Positions 1 through 26,305 of a DNA stretch of 64,000 nt are shown in pieces; within the stretch, counting starts at the first letter, position 1, and every line of letters begins with the position of its first letter. The notes beneath the pieces are model-generated. The model was not told where the DNA came from and searched no databases. It saw only the letters and a program-made list of their open reading frames with translations. Source of the stretch: Salarias fasciatus (lineage: Eukaryota > Chordata > Actinopteri > Blenniiformes > Blenniidae); contig NC_043755.1 in the NCBI RefSeq assembly GCF_902148845.1, positions 13,882,896-13,946,895 on the forward strand, read 5' to 3'. The position numbers and the translations under genes were made by a program.

Positions 1-12615
<12,615 letters not shown>

Positions 12616-12669
12616 GACTGCGCCTCCTGAAACACAAAGAAAAACAGGAAGCTGGAGGTAACTGGGTTG

Positions 12670-12725
12670 ATCTGTTGAAGAAAACCCACCTGCACACAGG
12701 GAGAACATGCAAACTGCAAGAGAAA
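12670..12725 (+). repeat. Short fish repeat scrap upstream of lars2 exon
   Basis: The phrase GGGAGAACATGCAAACTG, preceded by AACCCACCTGCACACA, is a familiar segment of dispersed fish repeats. It abuts the pyrimidine tract of the first lars2 coding exon. Family and ends are uncertain. Confidence 0.4.
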
Positions 12726-13894
12726 GTCACCAAGCCCAACAAGGTGAAAATCTCTTCTTAACTTTAATTTGTATTTTGCTGATATTTCTACATGCATGCA
12801 CCAAAAAGTTTGTTCCTCTCCAGTTTTAATGCTGTGAGATGATCTGGATCGACACACTGATGAGTTCACTTGTCACCAACAGCCTGAGTGACAGTGAGGA
12901 TGTTTTTTCCTCACTGCTGCTGTTTGGCAGTTCTGTGTTCTTCACACGGCGTCACTCACACAACACCATGGTGGTGTGAAGTCAGATTTGAGCATGATGT
13001 AACTGCGGCTCAGCTTCACTGTGAGGTTCTGGACCGGTCCCTCTGACTGAAACGCCGCCACAGAGGTGAGAATGATGTGCGGAGGAGCTCCAGCTGCCTC
13101 GGGACATCAGCGAGGGAAAGCTTCAACAGCTGATTATACAATCCCAAAACAGGAAGATCCTGGATAACAAGCTAATAGTTAAGCAGTCTCTTGATTGTTG
13201 GCTATTTCTGTACAAATAAGTTCTCTCCTATGACTTAAAGTAGGCCAGTTAGTAAAGAAACGTATGTAAGAAAAACTGTTTGACCTTAAAGTGTCTTTCA
13301 CTCAGAACAACCACACACGCAGTTGTGTGTACATAAACACAGTTTCCAAGGTAACCTGAGACATTCGTACCATCTCTCCATCCTTGGCTGTGGAGGACAA
13401 CTGCTGCTAACCTGACCTGTCGAGAGAATAATTTCACAGCAGTGACGCATCTGGAGCTCAGACAGTGAGACCTTTATAACCGCCGAGCGGACGGAGCGGT
13501 GATCCTCCCTCCCTGACATTAGAAGGACATGGCAATGGAAATTAGGTAAATAAATATGACTGTTTATCTGAAGCAGCGGTGGAGGACTCACTGAAAAGGT
13601 TACTCAGAATTCTTTAATACTAGAATACTGCAGGGATTAAGAGAAAATGTTTTCATTTGTGAGTTGTAACCTCAAATCTCAGCATCAAAATAGCAATCTG
13701 TCCTCAACAAAACTGTTCTGTGAAATCACTATCAGCCTTATTAATCACATGAATGTAAAACATTCCTCTCCTCCACCCACCTGCTTTGAGGAAAGTCTTT
13801 CCCTCCTGTTTTCTTTTTACTCCTCTTACTACAGTCCCTCAAATGGAAATTAAACTACTGATTTAAAGAACTTGTCTCTGGGATTAATAAAGTG

Positions 13895-13928
13895 GTTCTT
13901 TTCTATTCTATTCTATTCCATTCTATTT
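13895..13928. repeat. Pentanucleotide TTCTA repeat
   Basis: About six TTCTA/TTCCA units in tandem form a simple repeat in the gene-free interval. Confidence 0.8.
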
Positions 13929-16562
13929 GTCACAGCGTCGAATGCTCCTCCCTCAGGCTGAGGCCGGGAGAGCCGTGCACTCAAGACAGTGCACATCTCG
14001 GAGTGAGTGGGCTGTGGCGAAGGACTGAGATAATGTTTCCATGGAAACCAGACTCATCCATTCGCGTGTCTCCCATGAAGAGTCACTGGAAACTTATGCA
14101 AACAACCTCCTCTGGGTGTATGCAGATTGGGTCTGGAGGGGGAGTCACACTGTCCATATCAGGTCTGAAAGGAGGTCAGGTCTGTACTTTGCAAAGTTAT
14201 AAAAAAAGCAGGAAAAGTTGACATGAGTGTCCTATTTAAGATGCTTTATTCTTTAAACACATTTTTATTGTTTTATTTAACACAGCAACTAAAGCACTGT
14301 TCACTCAGTGAAAATATTTGCATTTTTTAATGATCATTTTAATATTTTTTGGGGGGGTAAAAATGTTTAAACAACTATAGCAATATTAAAATGTAAACAA
14401 GAACATGCATTACCTGTTATAAAGACGTAATACAAAATTGAGAGAAGGTAGAAGATTATGTCCCTGAGTTTGGGGTATTAATATTATAATTATTTCCTGT
14501 TAAAGTCAGGTGAAACGTCACATTCACATTATAAAATATTCATACACACTGAAAATGAAAATTTAAACACATGACAACACACATGCTACATACTACCTGA
14601 CCCTTACACCTTTGACAAAAGTCATTTAAAAAGGAAAAAACATCACCATAACAGCATTACCAACACATAAGTTGCCTATTAATCATCAATCTTGGAAGCA
14701 AATCTCAGTCTGATTTGCTTGGATAGGTAAAACTGTGAAATACAGAAAAGTTGCAAATAACAAAAGGCCTTTAGACATGCAGCTGATTACAGAATTTGCT
14801 GTTTATACTAGGACTTGTTACTGTTTACTCAATACCAAAATGAACTGTGTACGGAAAATACAGGCAAAGCAAGCACTAATTATACAATAAAGAAGTTAAA
14901 ACAAGAATGTACAATAATAACAAAAACAGGCCAGTTCATGAAAAACTGCATGTATTCCTCGACGAAAGACCAATAAAATATATTTTAGTTACATTAACAG
15001 TACAGACAAAAAAACAAGAGTTTTCAAGCATCTTACATGAATGTTTATCTTCCAAGCTTTTACTCAGCCTTCCAAGATTTTTATACAATTATCGCAATTA
15101 AAAAATTATATAAAATATAACATAACGTTCGTTTGAAGTGGACAAAAGAAAGACATGTAATGTTAAAGGCAGTGCATAGCACAATAGACAATACAACAAA
15201 TACAGTTGCATCACATGACAAGTAAAATAATGGCAATGAATAATAACATCACATAAAGAAATTGTGATTGGAGGAACAGAATTAATTTCTAATTCTAGTT
15301 GTTTATTCAGCTCACCCAACATCCACGTGCAGTATTAAGTCATCCTGTACAAGGAAGGACGTTTAATATCTTAATTTCATTTATATTACAGGAGTTGTCA
15401 AAGTTTACCAACAAAGACAATCAAAGACTCGTTTATTACGAGCAAACAAAATACTGACCAATGAAGTTTTGAGTCTGCAGGAGATAAGCTTGTTAAAGCT
15501 TCTTCCTGACTGACTGGTTCTACATGTCAACTAGAGGACGTGAACGAAAATAATGTCTTTCTGGCTGTACTTACAGTTTACTTTATTGCTCCTTTCTTTC
15601 CGAGTTAATACCACGAAGTGATAAAAACAATAATCCATGTCAAAAATATTCCTCCGTGCGCTAAAAAAGGCTGTAAATGACCTGTCTCTCCATATCACTG
15701 TCTCATGATGGGCGCCGCCATCTTGGATTTCAATAATCTTTATTAACACCCTCACGTCGACAATAGACAAAATGTAGTGAAAAAGAAAAAAAGAGGCAGG
15801 ATTTAATTTAGTCATTGCTTCACCCTTCTCAAAATGCTTGCTCCCTAACTCTTTTTGAAAACCTTTCTCAATAAAGTGAGTTTTATTTTGCAATTTGTGT
15901 TCACTAAGATGACCTAAATGTCACATTCCGGGCTTCACTGCTCATTTCAGTGAAAAATGCAATAATCAAGTCCTCTTTTCTATTTATTTTTTATGAAAGT
16001 CCAGTTTGTTTATCTCCTAACCCAACCTTTCCTCCACAGACACAAAGACTGGTGGTAGCTGCTCAATAATGCAAATTTAATAGCACAAATAAAAAACGAA
16101 AAGGAGTTCAGATACTAACGAATAGATCTGTCAGACACTGTCCGGAAATATCAAAAAGAGACAAGCAAAGATACCCAGAAACTACAAAGTGATTTAAAAC
16201 TGGCCGGAAATATGGCACAGTCACTAAAACACGCAAACGCAAAGACATGCACAGTGGCTCAAAGCATAAAGACAAAAACAACAGAAAAGTGAGATAAAAT
16301 GATAGAAAAGATCCCAAATATCTACAGGTATATAACATCAAGAAACAGGCATTATGTAAATGGATGCAGCTCTAACAAAAAAAAAATGATCACAATGAGA
16401 AGATATAAAACTTTCACAAAGGAATACATTATGATGAAAAAAATAAGTTCAGACTGGCACAAATAATAAAATGAACAACGCATGCCAAATACACTTTTAA
16501 GGCAAAAAAACTAACCAGAAAACATGCAAAATCACAGCCAAAAAGCACAACGACGCCTCTTC

Positions 16563-16564
<2 letters not shown>

Positions 16565-16656
<92 letters not shown>
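16565..16656. repeat. Compound GT-GA microsatellite
   Basis: About 27 GT units pass directly into about 18 GA units, a long compound repeat likely to be polymorphic in length. Confidence 0.95.
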
Positions 16657-16660
<4 letters not shown>

Positions 16661-19600
16661 AAATGACGCAAGTGGAGAAAAGCCACTGTAAAAGTGAAGT
16701 CCATTTGAAGTCCATTAAATAGAACATAAAGAGCCACAAACACACACCAAATGGCCCCTAATGCCTCTGAGGAAGGCGGAGAGCCTTTCAGTCTCCACAT
16801 ATTTATAACAGTTTACCAACAAGACAAATGATTTATACTCCAGGTTTGAAAAATAAGTCTGATGGCTGAATAGCGGGAGACGTTTCTTGTTTTGTGGAAA
16901 TGTGATGCTTCCTTATTAATGGATGTCTGTTGATCTGTGAAGCATTTTTAAAACTTCATTGAGCACAAATGAAGTCGTCCTTGTGAAGGGTGCCTGACAT
17001 CTTGCCTTGATCTTATTTGATCTTTAATTCAGGACCAAAAAGTTGAACTTTCTTGTCTAACCTACTTGTTTGTTTGTTGAAAGTGCGTTTTATTTTATAT
17101 TTTGGGGGGGTCAAACTTTACTCAAACCAAAGTAATCAGCTCAAATCATTAAATAATCATGTCCACACAGGGAGGCTTGCCATTAACACTCCACTGAAAT
17201 AATTCTGTGACACAGATTCACCGCCGGCAGCGCTTCAAGTGCCCGATCCTCCGGAGGGGCTTTCATTATATGTGATTTCTGAGTGCAGTGCGATTGCTTT
17301 GATGCCAGTTTTCAGCGTAAAGCGATTGCTGAGTGGTATAGCACCTCGACTCGCTCTCAGCTTCATCACAGAGCGGAGAGGCACTGAGGAGGGAGAAGAG
17401 GAGGCAGAATCTCACCAGCCTTTCTTTTTTTTTCTTCTTTATTCGGAGAGCTCTCCCTGTGGTTCTCACCTTTGATCTGACATGCAGACAGAAGTAATGA
17501 AGAAGGGAAGAAGTCAAAGTCATTGAGAGGAAAGCGGGGTGCGACATCATTAGCAGGAGATAAAGAAAGTTCCTTTGTCTGACGTCAGTCGGCTAAACCT
17601 GGGGATTCGCGCCGTCCTGCCGCCGTATGGCAGACTTAAACGGCAGAGGAGACCCTGACTCCCACCAGAGGCTCCCCAATGGATGCCCGATCAGTTTGTC
17701 TGCAATTCAAAACACTTTCATCACTATTGTGTTTTACAAGGCGACTTTGACCAAAGTGGGTTTCACCATGCGATGCAGAGAAAAGGAGGCCCATAAAAGC
17801 TCAGCTTGAAGGTCACATTTTTCCGGTCAGGCCTTATTGGAGTGCCTCCCTGTTGACAGTCAGCGTTGTTTGAACTGGACCAGATATGGAGTCGTGGAGA
17901 GGAAGCAGAGCCGGATTGAGTCATCTGATGACCGAAGCACAAAACCTCATCACAGCAGGAACCACAGAGGTCAGAACACCATGATTTGTTCTGATTAGGC
18001 CTCGTTCCACATTGTAGGATGAGGGAAATGTGCTTTTTTTTTGTCTGTATTCAACATCAAAATGAGCTGATATGAAGTTTTAAATTGACGAACATTTTTC
18101 ACTTTAAATCAAGCTTTGTGTGAATTTGATGAGTTTTTGAAAATCAGGATTGGGACTTCTATAGCTTTGATTTCACTTTTGAGACATTATTGTGGGTGTT
18201 TTAGAACACTATGTTCCTGTTTTGCACAGAATTCTGATGAATTTATCACCGAATGCACTAAAAAAACTCTGTTTAAGAGAACAGTGTGGCGACATGTACA
18301 ACCAAATATTAATGTTGACAGTGAAAAATGAAAAACTGCTATCAATCTTTTTCATTAAAGACACACCATTAAATTAGGCAACACAAAACAAGATGGAGAA
18401 ATTAACACAAAAACTGAACAATTAAGAAGCTGTTGTTACTGAGCTGAACATTAAAATCAGAGACAGCCTTTTTGGGCGCTCTCCGCAAAAACCTGACACT
18501 GACTTTTCAATCTGAAACAATCTGATCAACAAAAACGCATAAATGAAAACTGGTTGAATGAAGGGTTCGTGTCAGTTACAACTACAAAGGGGGAAAAATA
18601 ATGATATGGTATCCAATCTAACAAATTACTTTTTCCTTTTGCTTTTAAAAACTATTGATCCCCTTGAGAAATTCATTTCTTTACATTCAACTCATCCTGT
18701 TGACCTTTAACCTCAGCTGCACATCCTAGACTCAGTGAGCCGCTGCAGTGCAGATCTACAGATCAGCTGGGGGTCAAAGGGCATTGATCCGGGACCCTAC
18801 AGTGGCGACTGGTCAGCAGAACGGTTGGATGTGAATGTGAGAGCCCTTTAGCAATGAGATTTATGAATCACATGAAATGATGCACTTGGTGCAGATGTGC
18901 CAGAACGCATGAGTTGACAGTGCTGTGGTGTCTGCTGGCTTCCAGTAAACACTGGAAATAAATGAAGGGGTCAAATATCCCAAAAGAAAATATTGTTTTT
19001 CCAAAATTGATGAAGACATCTAACTGCTTTTAGAGTGAAATGTGCAGCTCCAGGTCAGTGTATTTTGACCAATGTAACCCCCCCCTCCATCCCATAATGT
19101 GACACTTAAGTAATAATGATAGGTGTGATATAACAGGAGCAGATGGAGGCCTGCTGTCCTCAGGGCGTCTCTGAGGGAACAAAGCCAGTTTATTGCAGGA
19201 AATCTGTGGAGAAACAGCCCACTGGTATCAAACATGGAATCGGTTCTGTGAAAGTCTCGTCCTCTTTCTAGCTGCCAGTTTTGTCTCAGCGCGCCACTTC
19301 TTTATATTTTTTCTCTAATTAACGTTTCAAAAAAAAAAACTTCATGGCATCCGTTTCTCAATTTAAGAGCAAAGTCTTTTTAATGAGTTATTCCTGGCTG
19401 GATTAAAGTTGTGTATTTATAATGCCATCTCAGGAATGAGCAGTCCCTGAGTAGTTTTTCAAACAAATTACTTTAGAAAGCAACCAATCATCCTCCTTCT
19501 TTTTTTTTTTTCTTTGTTGCCCCCACTTCTGCCTCCTTGTTTTCACAGTGACAAACAACCCATGGTAATCATCCCCTCTCCCCCGTTTCGGAGGACGATT

Positions 19601-21443
19601 GCCTTTCACCAGCAGAGAACCAGATGACAAACGACCACACGGAGCTGCCAGGGCAGCGGCGCGTCCGCCGGAAAGCAGATGAGGGGAGTCGGAGGCTGAC
19701 TTGTCTTTACCTGTCCAAGGTGACCTTTTCGTGAACGGGCGTGTGATTCACAATCCGCATCAATGAGAAGTGGGCCCGTGGCGCCACGGGAGAAGCAATC
19801 TCACACCATCTCGGCTCCCGGAGACCGAAGGGGGGAAGATGGCTGATAGGCCTCTGCACGCCGCTGGCCGAGGTTCGGGGGGAGCCTGATAAGTGTGATG
19901 TTATTTCCGCGGCTTATTTCACATTGACAGTCCCGCGTGTCCTTTACTTATCGGCTCTCGTGGAAGACCGACGCCTTCCAGAGGAAGCATGGTAGTGCAA
20001 AGGAGAAGAGGAGCTCTGGAACCAGGTCTCCAGCGGTCTGTTGGGAGCTCTCCGTCTCCACCAATCCGTCCTGCCCTCGTTTCTGTACTCCGCTGGATGA
20101 GAAGAGACAAGCTGTTCTACAAAATACACATTTGTTATGTCTCCCCGTTCACTTCGCCTGATTTTAGTGAAGCCACTTAGCAATTAATGCTTGTAATTAG
20201 TGCAGGAATCCTCACTGCCTCTAATCCACAGCTCTCAGTAGAGTTATACGTGCTCTCCTGCCAGCCTCGGCTCTGCCCGGGGTGGCAATCTGATTAAGAA
20301 ATCCGTCCGATGCGTCTCCAAATCCTCATCTTGTGCCCTCGGGTTGAAATTATACTTCTTCCTGTGTGCGTGTGCCTGTTATAATTGCAGTCATTTAAAG
20401 GCAAATAATGAAGTTAAGACTGAATCGCACATTGAGCAGTAAATAACTGGTCGATAGCGAAGCTCGTGACTGAATAATTCAGTGTAAGGCCTATTTTGGC
20501 AGCAGCTGGAAGGGTGACCATTTCTTTACTTTTTTCTACTCCAATCCTTTAAAAAAAAAAAAAAATTCAAATTTTCGCACCAATTTGACCTGTTCACTTT
20601 GACATGGAAGATTTTGTCATGTGCCGGTTTATTAAAAACAGTTCACATGTCCAAAACATCTGCGACGGTCCTGATTAGTACTTACTGCTGTAATTTCCAC
20701 TCACACCAGCTTCCTGCTATGAGTTCAATTACCGGGAGTCGTCTCGTGTTTAATTTAACTCATCAGTCATGTGGCGTAAAACGTTGCTCGCACAAGAGCG
20801 CATTAATAAAAAAATAATCAAGAAATGTAGAGGAAGAGTACCACCTGATGGCTTTTTTTTACTTTCAGTACTGTTGTCTAGATAGGAAAAAAAAAATAAA
20901 AACAGATGTACAGGTTTTTACTATTTTGCACCAAACTCCAAGAAGGTCAAATACTGTAGATCCCATAATGCAAAGCAGCAAAATGTTGAACCACCTTTCA
21001 TATTGAAGCTCGTAGCAAATTACAAAGACTCAGTGAATTGCAGCAGCTGACAGGAGGGAGAAGAGCTGCTTCAGACAGCGGCGGCTTTACAGAGCCACTG
21101 TCAGATGATTGAGGAATTTTTCTGGGATTCGTGAAGAGTCACTTTAATGGAGGCACGCAATGTGAATAAAGAAAAGGAACACGATGACGGCTATAACTAC
21201 ATCAATCAGTTTATCCTCTTTATATTGTACAGTTTAAATGCAGGCGTTTCACAGGCGATTGACAAAAACAAAAAGAGACGGAAACATTTGAAAACATACA
21301 GTATTTAAACATGACACACAGATAAAATGATGATGATGAGTAAGCTAAACTTTTTGAAAGATAAAAGGTGTCATGGCCCTCCAAATGAAGGATGAACTCC
21401 TTATTTGTCTTATTCCAAGTGAAAATAACTTGTCATGTGCGTA

Positions 21444-21864
21444 TTAAAGGTGCTGTAGGCAGGATTCGGCATCTCCGCCATCTTGCTTAGGCTTACCTAA
21501 GCAAGATGGCGATTTGACCCATCTAAGATGGCGATTTGAAACCCAGCACAGCCAATCCTGTCCTGTTTTCTCTGACATCACGCCCTTAGGCAAGTTAAGC
21601 CCCTCCCACAAGAACATGCAACTAACGCCCCTTGACCAATCACGGTTAGAGCCTCATGGGCTCTTCTGATTGGTCAAAGATACCTGGAGCTGTCGAGATT
21701 CCTTTTCAGCTCAGAACAGAGACAGATGGAAATGCTGCGCCCTCGCGGTAGTGCAGTTATGCTGCACTCCTAAAGGATTATCAATGGATACTCTAACATT
21801 TAATCCAAAGAAAACACAGAAAAATTAGCATTGACTAGCAAAATCCTGCCTACGGCACCTTTAA
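21444..21864. mobile_element. 421-bp TTAA-flanked MITE (piggyBac-like)
   Basis: Both ends carry the inverted repeat AAAGGTGCTGTAGGCAGGATT, with one difference in the right copy. The element sits between TTAA tetranucleotides at 21444-21447 and 21861-21864, the target preference of piggyBac-type transposases (Kolobok elements also use TTAA). It has no open frame, so it would move only with an outside transposase. Inside is a perfect hairpin with 15-bp arms and a 4-nt loop (21477-21510). Three copies of the AAGATGGC motif lie inside: one in each arm of the hairpin and one just outside it. Confidence 0.8.
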
Positions 21865-23574
21865 GTTACAATGACAGTACTGAAACGATTCTACTCGTTT
21901 CACTGAACCAAGATCAGCTGACCTGAATCCCTTGCCTCAACAAATGAAACCATTCAAACACGCTCGCTTTCTGACTCATTTCAAACAAACAAACAAACCA
22001 AAATAAATACAGTATGATGCCTGCATGTCATTTCATCTCTCTGAATTCTTCTAACATTTAGACTGTGATTGTAATATCTTTACCACATCATGGACATTGT
22101 TTGCTTTCATGGCTGTGATTTAGTTTGCTTCGTCCCAGATGAAATGGATGAGACACAAACTGCGGTCTGATGCGATCTGACCCGCCGTTTGGCCCGGATT
22201 GCTTTTGAACACAACGCTGTGATGGATATTTCAATCTGTTCTGATCTTCGGCGGTAACAACACACATGACAGTCGTAATAAAGATGTTATTAGTATACCA
22301 TCCAGACAAAACGTGTATTTTCCTCGACGCGCCGCCGCTTCCCTGCTTCTCTGGAGTTTTGTTGCCGTGGTGATAAGTCCTGGCAGTGATTGGTGGCATG
22401 ACAGGACTGCTGGAGACAGATAGAGGATTCAACAGGCTCAGATATAAAACAAGAGATTTACCCTCTGACGACAAGGACACACATTACCAATCCCCAACTC
22501 CTAATGAAGCCAGCCAGACTAACGGAGTGAGATCGAGCGCCGGGCTGATGAAGGCCAGCCAGGAGACGCTTCTTTCAGCTTCCTCAATAAAGAGTCACAT
22601 TTGGAGAAAATAAATCTTCCATCCATTTTTTTTCCCCCCCTCTTTGAAACACTTTTATCTTAGTCCATTTGCATTTTTTGTCACCAAAGCAATTTACATT
22701 TTTATAGCATAATTAATGAACAAGAAAGTCATTTACATTTCCTTGCTCTGTTCACCAGCACTTTGTCTGGAGCGTATCTGATGCGGAGGGACCAGCATTT
22801 GGAAAACGTGTGGGAGTGTTTGCAAGCACTAGAGAGATGTCAGAGTGAGCAGAAAAGAGAGAGAAACAACTACATGATTGTTTTAAAGAAAAAAAAGGGG
22901 CCGAGCAGAACGCGCCGCCATAATTAAACAAAGAGGAGGGGACGGGGGGCTTTCAGGTGCAAATTGAGGCCAAAGCATCCTTCACTTTCGCTGGCCCTCA
23001 CATCAAATACACAGAGGCAGGCCTGTAGAGCAAATTACGCCGTTTAAAGAGCACAGGGGGGGAGAAAAAAAACGGCTAATACAAGTGGCATTCATTTTTC
23101 TCTGTCTGCCAAGATGAAACAGAATAATTCATCTCGATTTCATATCTGGTCAACGGCCCCATTCTGTCAACAGCTTATTGTCTTTTCTGATGCATTGTAT
23201 ATACATTGTTATATGGTATATACATAAGAAGCTACATTAATTATTCATTCTAAGCTGTATCCCCCGTTAAGAAGCAGTTTCCAAAAGGCAGGATGCTTGA
23301 ACCATTAAGTGATTGACAAACGAGGATGTTGTCTCATGGCTCAGACTGAAAGGAAGACAGAGTGAGGAACAAGGGAAATATCACGGCTCTGCGCCCTCTG
23401 AAGACGACAGCGTCCACGTTTTATTTTGAAACAGGTCAGAGAAGTGTTAATTTGAGTTTTTACAGGTTTGACGCTCTTGCTCTGAATTGTATTATCTTGT
23501 GTCAGATTTAGGAGAAGTGATGAGCGTGAAAATGGCAGAAAAAAGGGGATATATCGGCTTGACTGTGAAGGGCT

Positions 23575-23700
23575 GCTAAGACACTGTTGGTCGTCTTCCT
23601 GTCCCGAGGTTGGAGGGTCTATTCCCCATCCCATTGTGTGTGGATGGGTCCTTGAGCAAGGCACTGAACCCTGTTCTTATGTGTGAGCTTGTCTGGCAGT
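23575..23700 (+). mobile_element. tRNA-type fish SINE fragment
   Basis: The run GTGTGTGGATGGGTCCTTGAG continuing into CAAGGCACTGAACCC is a well-known core of a dispersed fish SINE. It is preceded by a degraded B box around GAGGGTCTATTCCCC. Head and tail are eroded and no target-site duplication was identified. Confidence 0.55.
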
Positions 23701-23999
23701 CATCTGAGTAAGTTATTCTTTTTTTTTTCTGAGACAAAAGTCTGCGTTTCTGTTCGAGAGAATCAATCATGACTGTGGAAAAAGTATACGTTTTCATTAT
23801 AGATGCTAAAAACACACGCCATGATCACAGGAAAGATCACATTCGAAAATAAATATCTTCATTCTTCTGTCTTCTGCACAGCTTTATCCAATTCAGAGTT
23901 TTTACAATGGAAACAATGGATCAAATGAATACAAACACTGGATCTGAAATGATAAATGCAGTTCAAACAAGGCCTCCATAAAGCTTTGTTGTCCAACCT

Positions 24000-24064
24000 G
24001 GGGTCACGGGGCAGTGACGCCGGTCCCAGATGACTCAGGGCAAAGACAGGGCACACCCTGGACA
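24000..24064 (-). repeat. LINE/SINE 3' tail fragment, minus strand
   Basis: The complement reads GTCCAGGGTGTGCCCTGTC and then ATCTGGGACCGGCGTCACTG, matching the same tail family seen near 6660 and 45460. It abuts a CA repeat at 24062-24090, probably derived from the element's 3' end. Confidence 0.5.
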
Positions 24065-24090
24065 CACACACACACACACACACACACACT
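24062..24090. repeat. CA microsatellite
   Basis: A perfect CA run of about 14 units adjoins the LINE-tail scrap. Confidence 0.9.
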
Positions 24091-25873
24091 TTGATTGCAT
24101 GTGTTTCTACACACAGGAAAGAGACTTAAGCCAAAGCCTCCTCAGTGACCGCAGCTCAAAACCCTTCTGACCAAAACCTGACCAGGTGTTCCACCCATAC
24201 CCCTAATATTTAAACAGGTATTAAAATTCTCGGAAATTGAGAGTAACCACAGCTGTGTCTCCGGCTGTAAGTGTAATCAGATTTGCTGTTTGAGCGGGAT
24301 CCAAAACACAAGGAGGGCAGGGCAGCGGAGGGCAGGGGAGGAGGAGGAGGAGGAGGAGGGTGACTGAGTCCTCCTCACTATCAGACACAGCAGCCAGGTG
24401 AGACACGCTGTGTACAGAAACCCCCGCTGCTGCGCCGCTGCACAGGCACATGTTTATTGATGTGTGCGGCTTCCCCTGAGTGCACAGCGAGAGAAACAAG
24501 CAGCGACGTACAGAAAGCTCACAAAGCACCGAGCAGATGAACAAACAAGTCAGGGGATTACAGTGGGCGGCTTTACCTTTGCAACAACACAAGCTACAAA
24601 TACCAGATAAAACTGAACAGTTTGGAAACAACTGGAACTGGATTCATTATTTAAGCTTCGGTTAAATGTTCTTTCCTCATAAATCCCTTTTTGGCTGTGG
24701 GAGGATATAAATACAAATAAATGTGGTTTTTCACAGGATGGAGGTTGAAAGTGGAAGGTATCTCTTCAGATTTCCTATCATCATATCTGTTCCACTTGTT
24801 ATTGTTCAAGACACTCCATCATTTCAAGGCACAGACATGCTGCTGCCTTTTCTTTTCACCTACTTTACACCGCTACAGGTAGCTATAGTAACTAGTCTTG
24901 TATAAGGAGGATCTGCAATCACGCCAGAGTGAAAACAGGCAGATGTATGAATTGTAGTGCGAAGAGATTTCGTATGATGTGTGTCCTTGTTTCAGAGAAA
25001 CATCCTGTGAGAGAGCGGCGCCACTCGATTTTCCATCTGCGCTCCGACACTGAACGGAAGGAAACACTTTGAAATGACTTGACTTCATTAAACTAACATT
25101 TTGTCAAGACTATTGGTACATTTTTCACTGCAAGCTGAAAGTGTTTTACATGATGATTCACTGTGAGAGAGTCGCCCTGGACAGGCCTGGACTTCTACAT
25201 ATTGATCACAAGTTTCCTGCATGTGGAACAGATTGCCTCATTAAGTCAGTCAGTAAAACAGAACAATAATTTGTTTGAACATGCTGAGGGACTTTTTCAA
25301 GTCAAAAATCCTTTTTATTTGTCGTCCCACAGAGATCAAAACTCAGTCTGTAGGTCATTTCTGGTGATGGGCTGTGCTGAATTCTGTGGTTTATTGCAGG
25401 AGACCAGGATCACATAATCCTGAATGCACCTGGTGGACCTCCATGCACCAAATTGCAAGGTAAGTCAGTTGGCAATTGTTTGAGAGATTTCAATAAATAA
25501 AACCTGAACAAAACAACCTAATTTATCATCTCAAAAGCAGAATATATATTAAGCATTTCCCACAAAGTGAGCACAAACTATGTCCCTCCTATTTGGTTTA
25601 ATATACTCACGAGTGACTCTGTTTGCCTTCATTTCGTTGTCAGATGTGGCTCTATGTGCTGTTTAACAAAGAGTGAAAAATATTCCCATTATTAACCAGT
25701 GATGAACCACTACAGACCTATAAACATATTTAGACTTTTTTTTTAATCAATTTTCAGAACTCAGGTTGCAAGAGGGACTACTCTTAATTCGATATTCTTT
25801 GTTCTGTGGCACTGCTTCTCTTTCCTCAGCTGACTTTGATGAAACAAACCACATGCCTTCCCTCTCCCCTCAG

Positions 25874-25880
25874 ATATAAG
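25874..25880 (+). promoter_or_regulatory. Possible TATA-like element of tmem158
   Basis: ATATAAG lies about 430 nt upstream of the start codon, at the left edge of a GC-rich region that continues through the gene. It is a plausible core-promoter element, but CpG-rich promoters often lack a TATA box and no start site can be read from sequence alone. Confidence 0.25.
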
Positions 25881-26305
25881 TAGAGTTTGAGTATTCCTCT
25901 GAAGGCTCAGAGAAAGTTTATTGAGCATGTGCATGTGGGGATGTGCGCTGTCCCTGCGCACTGGAGCTCCCAGCTCCCCCTCTCCTCTGTGTTTTGGTGC
26001 TCGGCGCTCACACCTGAGCTGACAGCAGAGGAGAGACGCGACCACCGAGCCGGCTGGGCTCGGATCATCTCCGGGAGGAGAGAGAGAGAGAGAGGGGTGG
26101 GAGGAGAGGCAAGATGCGCGACAGGCTTTGGATCATTTCTTCCAAACCAGCAGGGACGCTGAGATAAACACCCCCTTTGGGAGCTGCGTTTATTTTTTTT
26201 CTAATTGTTACAAATCAGCAGCGACTGGCATCACTCAAGCATCGGAGCATCCTCGTCCGTCGTCGTTCTCCGCACCATGCCAGCCGGAGAGACGCGCCCG
26301 GTGCC

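Larger units (their letters stand above)
12628..26305. other. Gene-free interval between lars2 and tmem158 (13.7 kb)
   Basis: No convincing coding exon or structural RNA was found on either strand. The left end (12670-12725) holds a SINE-like scrap with GGAGAACATGCAAACT. The part from 14.2 to 16.6 kb is AT-rich and low in complexity, with A-rich stretches from 16.1 to 16.56 kb. The stretches 19.64-19.92, 20.16-20.48 and 22.74-23.25 kb have balanced composition and AT-rich homeodomain-type cores and no repeat signature, as expected of distal enhancers. Human TMEM158 is likewise next to LARS2, so this spacer may hold tmem158 regulatory DNA. That is inference. Confidence 0.55.

Noticed and set aside
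16561-16800. Reading frame rich in SLSLSL and THTHTH
   Set aside because: It is a translation of the GT-GA microsatellite and has no protein character.
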